NCBI RefSeq assembly: GCF_003967355.1 | Contig: NZ_BIFH01000048.1 | Coordinates: forward strand, 35,556 to 99,555 | Direction of reading: 5' to 3' | Length of the DNA: 64,000 bases | Source: Embleya hyalina | GTDB lineage: Bacteria; Actinomycetota; Actinomycetes; Streptomycetales; Streptomycetaceae | Shown here: positions 60,814 through 64,000 of the stretch, piece after piece | Layout: the number at the start of each line of letters is the position of its first letter | Numbering within the stretch: the first letter of the stretch is position 1 | The notes under the pieces: model-generated | Told to the model about the DNA's origin: nothing | The model's database searches: none | The model's input: only the letters and a program-made list of their open reading frames with translations | Program-made: the position numbers and the translations under genes

Positions 60814-61389
60814 ATGTCCGCCGAATCGTCGCCCGCGTACGTCCTGCCGTCCCGCGTCGAGGAAGTCGCCCCCGGCATCCATCTGCGGGAGTGGACCGAC
60901 GCCGATCCACCCTCCCTGATCGAGTTGTTCGACGAGATCGAGATGGCCCGCTGGACGCCGCTCGCATCCCCGTTCGATGCCGAGGCGGCCCGTGCGTTCC
61001 TCGCCGACGTCCGGCGGACCCGGGCGGAGCAGCGGGCGATCCAACTGGCGGTGACCGTCGACGGGGGTCGTCCGTGCGGCGCGGTGATGTTGTTCATCGG
61101 CGACGAAACCGGGTGCGATCGCGCCGAGTTGGCGTACGGGATCGGCGCCGGTCATCGTGGGCTCGGCCTGGCCGCGAAGTCGGTGCGGTTGATGACCGAG
61201 TATGCCTATCACTCGGTCGGCGTGCCCGAGGTGGTGCTGCGCATCCCGGCGGACAACGTGGCGAGCATCGGCGTGGCCCGGGCCACGGGATTCGTGCGCA
61301 CGGACGCCCCGCCGGTGGTTCGGGATCGGCGGGGCCTCGAACTGACGTTGGATCTGTGGGTACACCGACCGGCCGAGCCGGAGCGCTGA
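60814..61389 (+). CDS. RimJ/RimL-type GNAT acetyltransferase
   Basis: 191 residues. GIHLREWTDADPPSLIELF opens the fold, ELAYGIGAGHRGLGLAAKSV contains acetyl-CoA motif A (GxGxxG-like), and RIPADNVASIGVARATGFV is the N-x-x-S-x-x-V-x-x-K/R-x-GF family element. Probably N-acetylates a protein terminus or small amine. Single gene. Confidence 0.88.
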   Translation: MSAESSPAYVLPSRVEEVAPGIHLREWTDADPPSLIELFDEIEMARWTPLASPFDAEAARAFLADVRRTRAEQRAIQLAVTVDGGRPCGAVMLFIGDETGCDRAELAYGIGAGHRGLGLAAKSVRLMTEYAYHSVGVPEVVLRIPADNVASIGVARATGFVRTDAPPVVRDRRGLELTLDLWVHRPAEPER

Positions 61390-61438
61390 GCGCCCGAGGT
61401 CGGGTGCCGAGCCGCTCCCCCGGGCCACCGCCGCCGGA

Positions 61439-62044
61439 CTACGCGGGGGTGTGCGGTTTCCGCTTCGTGGTTCGGCCGGTCTGTTTCTTCGCTCGGTTGC
61501 CGCAGGTGTTCATCGAGCACCAACGGCGGGTGCCGGGGCGGGATTCGTCCAGGAACAGGGCACCGCAGAGCGGGTCGGCGCAGGCCCTGACCCGGGTGAT
61601 CGCGCCGGAGTCGACCAGGTCGATGGCGTCCCGGGCGACCAGCGACAGGGTGGCGGAGAGCGGGTCCGGCGCACTCCAGCGCACCCGTCCCCACGCGTCC
61701 ACCGCCGGGGTCGGGGTCTGGGCGGCGGCGGCGCGGTTGACCCGCTCCCGGGCCGGGGATCGCCAGGCGGCCAACCCCTCGCCCCGGCAGGCCACCACGA
61801 TCAGTTCGTGGATCGCCTCGCGCAACTGCCGGGCGTCGGCCACCGATAGGGCGCCGAGGGGGGCGACGGCGACGATCCCGCCGCTCGGGCCGAATTGCCG
61901 AACCCACGCGAACAGGGCTTCCGGATCCGGTAGTTCCTCGATCTCCTGCGGCGTGCCCCGGCGGCTCAGCGTGCGGATGAAGTCCAGGGCGAGCCGGCCC
62001 GCTCCGTGGCGGAATCGACGGGTGTCGGCGGCGGATCGCGGCAT
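61439..62044 (-). CDS. CGNR zinc-finger (ABATE-domain) regulator
   Basis: 201 residues. The N-terminal ABATE domain starts GRLALDFIRTL (normally 'LALDFVNTL'), and the C terminus is the CGNR zinc finger: RACADPLCGALFLD supplies two Cys, and RRWCSMNTCGNRAKK the other two and the name-giving CGNR. Such proteins are predicted stress-response transcription factors. The basic tail TTKRKPH is usual. Convergent with the acetyltransferase gene. Confidence 0.92.
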   Translation of the reverse strand: MPRSAADTRRFRHGAGRLALDFIRTLSRRGTPQEIEELPDPEALFAWVRQFGPSGGIVAVAPLGALSVADARQLREAIHELIVVACRGEGLAAWRSPARERVNRAAAAQTPTPAVDAWGRVRWSAPDPLSATLSLVARDAIDLVDSGAITRVRACADPLCGALFLDESRPGTRRWCSMNTCGNRAKKQTGRTTKRKPHTPA

Positions 62045-62115
62045 ACCCGCCAGCGTACTCGGGAACCGGTTTGACCGGTATGGCCTGGAACGACGACGCG
62101 AGGTGCCATGATCGG

Positions 62116-63672
62116 CTATTCGGGGGCCGCCGCGATCCGGTCGCGCAGTTCCAGGTAGCGCCCGCGGCGATCCGGGCGGGCGTGCGCGGCGGCCTTGCGC
62201 AGCGCGGGCAGGGCGGCGACCCCGATCCTGGCCAGGCCCTCGCCGGCGGCCTCGCGGATCACCGGGTCGGCGTCCGCGAACAGGGCGATCAGGGACGGGA
62301 CGGCCGGCTGCCAACCCGCGTGCGACAGCGTGCGGATCGCGCCCCGGACGACGTCCCGTCGCGGGTCGTCGAGCAACTGCCGGGTGTGTCGCAGGTATTC
62401 GTCGCGGTCGAGCACGCGCCGCGAGATCCGATGTGCGTGCAGGCGCACACGCGGGTGCGCATGGCCGAGCAACTCGACCACCAGCGCCTGCACTTCCGGA
62501 TCGGCGCCGTGTTCGTCGGCGAGCCGGGACAGCGCCCGTCGGGCCTGCTCGGGGGCGTCCGCCCGTACCGTGGCGATGAGTTCGTCGCGGGTGGGGCGAT
62601 CGGCGCCGGGTGGCACAACCCGGGAGCGCAGGGACACCAGGGCCAGGCCGTTGCGGTCGGGGCCGGGTGCGCGGAGTACGCCGTCGACCAGGGTCAATCG
62701 GTCGGCGAGCGCCCCGCGTCCGTCGACGCGCAATCGGCGTACGGTCTCGGTCAGTTCCGGGGTGCGCCGCATGGTGCGGTCGAGCAGCAGGTCGAGGCAG
62801 CCCGGGGCGCCGGCGTCCAGTCGGGTCCGGAGGGCTTCGGCGAGGACGTCGGCGGACAGGGCTCGGGTGGCGGAGAGTATCGCCGCCCGGGCCGTGGGCG
62901 TGCCCTGCTCCCACCACGAGACGAGGTGCGGGGCCGCGCGTTCCAGGTGCTCCGGGGCCATGATCGCGCACAGCCGCGCGGCTCGGGTCCGGGCGAGGTC
63001 GGCGTCCGGGCGGGCGAGCACGCCGGTGGGGTCGGTGTCGTCGGCGAGGTCGAGCAGGGTGGGGGCGAGCGGACGCAGGAGGTGCGCGGGCAGGTCGACG
63101 GTGCCGCGCAGGTGGGCTTCCAGGACGACGCGTCGGGTGGCCGGCTCGGCCCGGTCGCACAGGATCTCGGCGGCGGCCCTGCGGCGGCGCGGGTCGGCGG
63201 CGGCGAGCATGGCCATCAGGCGCTCGTGTTGCGGGGTCGAGCGTGGTTGGTCGAGATCTTCCGCCCGCGGGATCCGGGCAGCGGGACCGGTGCGGGCGAA
63301 CTTCCGGGCCCAGGCGGCCCGTTCGGCCGACACCCACGGCGGCGCGTCGATCGGCTGGAGTTCGGCCAGCCAGTCGAGCAGGGGCGCGCGGGTGTCGGGC
63401 GCGGCGCTCGGAAAGGCGTCGATCAGAGCGGCAACCCGCGCCCGGGAGCCGGGATCGCCGCCGGTCCCGGTGCCGTTGCCGGTCCCGGTCGCGGTCCCGG
63501 TCCCGGTCCCGGTTGCGGTGCCGATGCCGGTCCCGGTGCCGGTCCCGGTCCCGGTCCCGGTTGCGGTGCCGATGCCGGTCCCGGTGCCGGTCCCGGTCCC
63601 GGTTGCGGTGCCGATGCCGGTCCCGGTGCCGGTGCCGGTGCCGGTCGCGGTCTCGATCCCGGTCGCGGTCAC
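62116..63672 (-). CDS. HEAT-repeat protein with repeat-encoded N terminus (5' end uncertain)
   Basis: 518 residues from GTG 63672, but the frame stays open to the window edge with no earlier start codon, so the N terminus may lie outside. Residues from about 75 on are HEAT-type helical pairs, clearest at the C terminus ([39 protein letters not shown] and [17 protein letters not shown]). They probably form a protein-binding solenoid. The first 65 residues are a Thr-Gly/Ala dipeptide run. The true start could also be a GTG near 63330 (VSAERAAW). Confidence 0.6.
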   Translation of the reverse strand: MTATGIETATGTGTGTGTGIGTATGTGTGTGTGIGTATGTGTGTGTGTGIGTATGTGTGTATGTGNGTGTGGDPGSRARVAALIDAFPSAAPDTRAPLLDWLAELQPIDAPPWVSAERAAWARKFARTGPAARIPRAEDLDQPRSTPQHERLMAMLAAADPRRRRAAAEILCDRAEPATRRVVLEAHLRGTVDLPAHLLRPLAPTLLDLADDTDPTGVLARPDADLARTRAARLCAIMAPEHLERAAPHLVSWWEQGTPTARAAILSATRALSADVLAEALRTRLDAGAPGCLDLLLDRTMRRTPELTETVRRLRVDGRGALADRLTLVDGVLRAPGPDRNGLALVSLRSRVVPPGADRPTRDELIATVRADAPEQARRALSRLADEHGADPEVQALVVELLGHAHPRVRLHAHRISRRVLDRDEYLRHTRQLLDDPRRDVVRGAIRTLSHAGWQPAVPSLIALFADADPVIREAAGEGLARIGVAALPALRKAAAHARPDRRGRYLELRDRIAAAPE

Positions 63673-64000
63673 TGTCTCCGTCCCGGTGCCGGTGCCGGTC
63701 GCGGTCTCGATCCCGGTCGCGGTCTCGGTCTCGGTCTCCGTCCCGGTGCCGGTGCCGGTGCCGGTCTCGGTGCCGGTCTCGGTGCCGGTGCCGGTGCCGG
63801 TGCCGGTCTCGGTGCCGGTCTCGGTGCCGGTCGCGGTGCCGGTCGCGGTGCCGGTCGCGGTCTCGGTGCCGGTCCCGGTCGCGGTGCCGATTGCGGTGCC
63901 GGTCTCGGTGCCGGTCTCGGTGCCGGTGCCGGTCTCGGTGCCGGTGCCGGTCTCGGTGCCGGTGCCGGTCTCGGTGCCGGTGCCGGTCTCGGTGCCGGTG
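63460..64000. repeat. Hexanucleotide repeat tract reaching the window edge
   Basis: About 90 tandem hexamers of the form NNCGGT (CCCGGT, GCCGGT, CTCGGT, CGCGGT read in phase as NNC-GGT) fill over 530 bp. Read on the minus strand in the HEAT frame every second codon is Thr, giving (Thr-Gly/Glu/Ala) runs with no stop. The plus-strand frames are open too, so coding cannot be decided from openness alone. Confidence 0.9.

Noticed and set aside
63460..64000. CRISPR or origin-like iterons
   Set aside because: The unit is a 6-bp low-complexity hexamer without spacers or DnaA-box-like sequence.

Overview
The window reads as chromosome of a streptomycete-like actinomycete. It is extremely G+C-rich, with long shadow ORFs in every frame and frequent GTG starts. 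It carries a geosmin synthase, a complete Cvn-type conservon (sensor ATPase, roadblock, DUF742, GTPase), an XRE/DUF397 pair, a DivIVA-repeat protein, rare TTA (bldA-type) codons and intergenic GGCGCTTGAGG-type repeats. I saw no rRNA, tRNA or CRISPR, and no recognisable transposase or integrase. The genus cannot be fixed from the sequence alone.

Layout. 0-6.4 kb: the end of a ribbon-helix-helix-like gene, a YrdB-family membrane protein behind a promoter flanked by two matching palindromes, an APH-fold kinase, uppP, an RsbW-like ATPase, an LpqN-like lipoprotein and a TPR protein. 6.4-13.8 kb: an aldehyde dehydrogenase, a GNAT enzyme, a two-gene encapsulin nanocompartment operon (DyP peroxidase cargo plus shell), a protein with four DivIVA motifs, a divergent MarR/VOC pair with two operators, and an aldo/keto reductase. 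13.8-22.5 kb: a seven-gene operon for a polyol or glycerol-like compound (MFS transporter, FGGY kinase, GlpD-type dehydrogenase, AGPS-type FAD oxidase, GlpP-type antiterminator, ABM protein, zinc alcohol dehydrogenase) with a long 5' leader. 22.5-29.1 kb: the DUF397/XRE pair, an APH-fold gene with a TTA codon, a large intergenic repeat cluster, and HAD, BNR-repeat, DUF2203 and XRE/TPR genes. 29.3-38.3 kb: the conservon, geosmin synthase, RidA, an orphan EACC1 gene and a TerF-like vWA protein ending at a strong terminator. 38.4-40.5 kb: a decayed HemL-like aminotransferase, YjbQ and an HxlR regulator.

40.7-52.4 kb is the most notable part: ten genes in three transcription units that look like a C7N-aminocyclitol/pseudosugar biosynthetic cluster. 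It holds a sugar-phosphate cyclase, PfkB and BadF-type kinases, a GlgC-like nucleotidyltransferase, a sugar isomerase/epimerase, an MFS exporter, a reductase-like SDR, a protein closely resembling the validamycin pseudoglycosyltransferase VldE/ValL, a class III aminotransferase and a medium-chain dehydrogenase. The cyclase keeps all the active-site residues of 3-dehydroquinate synthase, unlike the EEVS enzymes expected beside VldE. The kinase has a TTA codon, which suggests bldA control. The product may therefore be an undescribed pseudodisaccharide.

52.4-64 kb: a PPOX-type enzyme, a cobalamin riboswitch with cbtB-cbtA, a degenerate P-loop protein, and a polyamine/amine catabolic set (Lrp regulator, PuuB-like oxidase, aldehyde dehydrogenase, and an APC permease split in two by a frameshift). 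Then come a RimJ-like acetyltransferase, a CGNR zinc-finger regulator and a HEAT-repeat gene that runs into more than 500 bp of hexanucleotide repeats reaching the window edge. Three clusters of one intergenic repeat family lie at 24.7, 54.3 and 57.3 kb. Family names are recognition from memory, not database searches.
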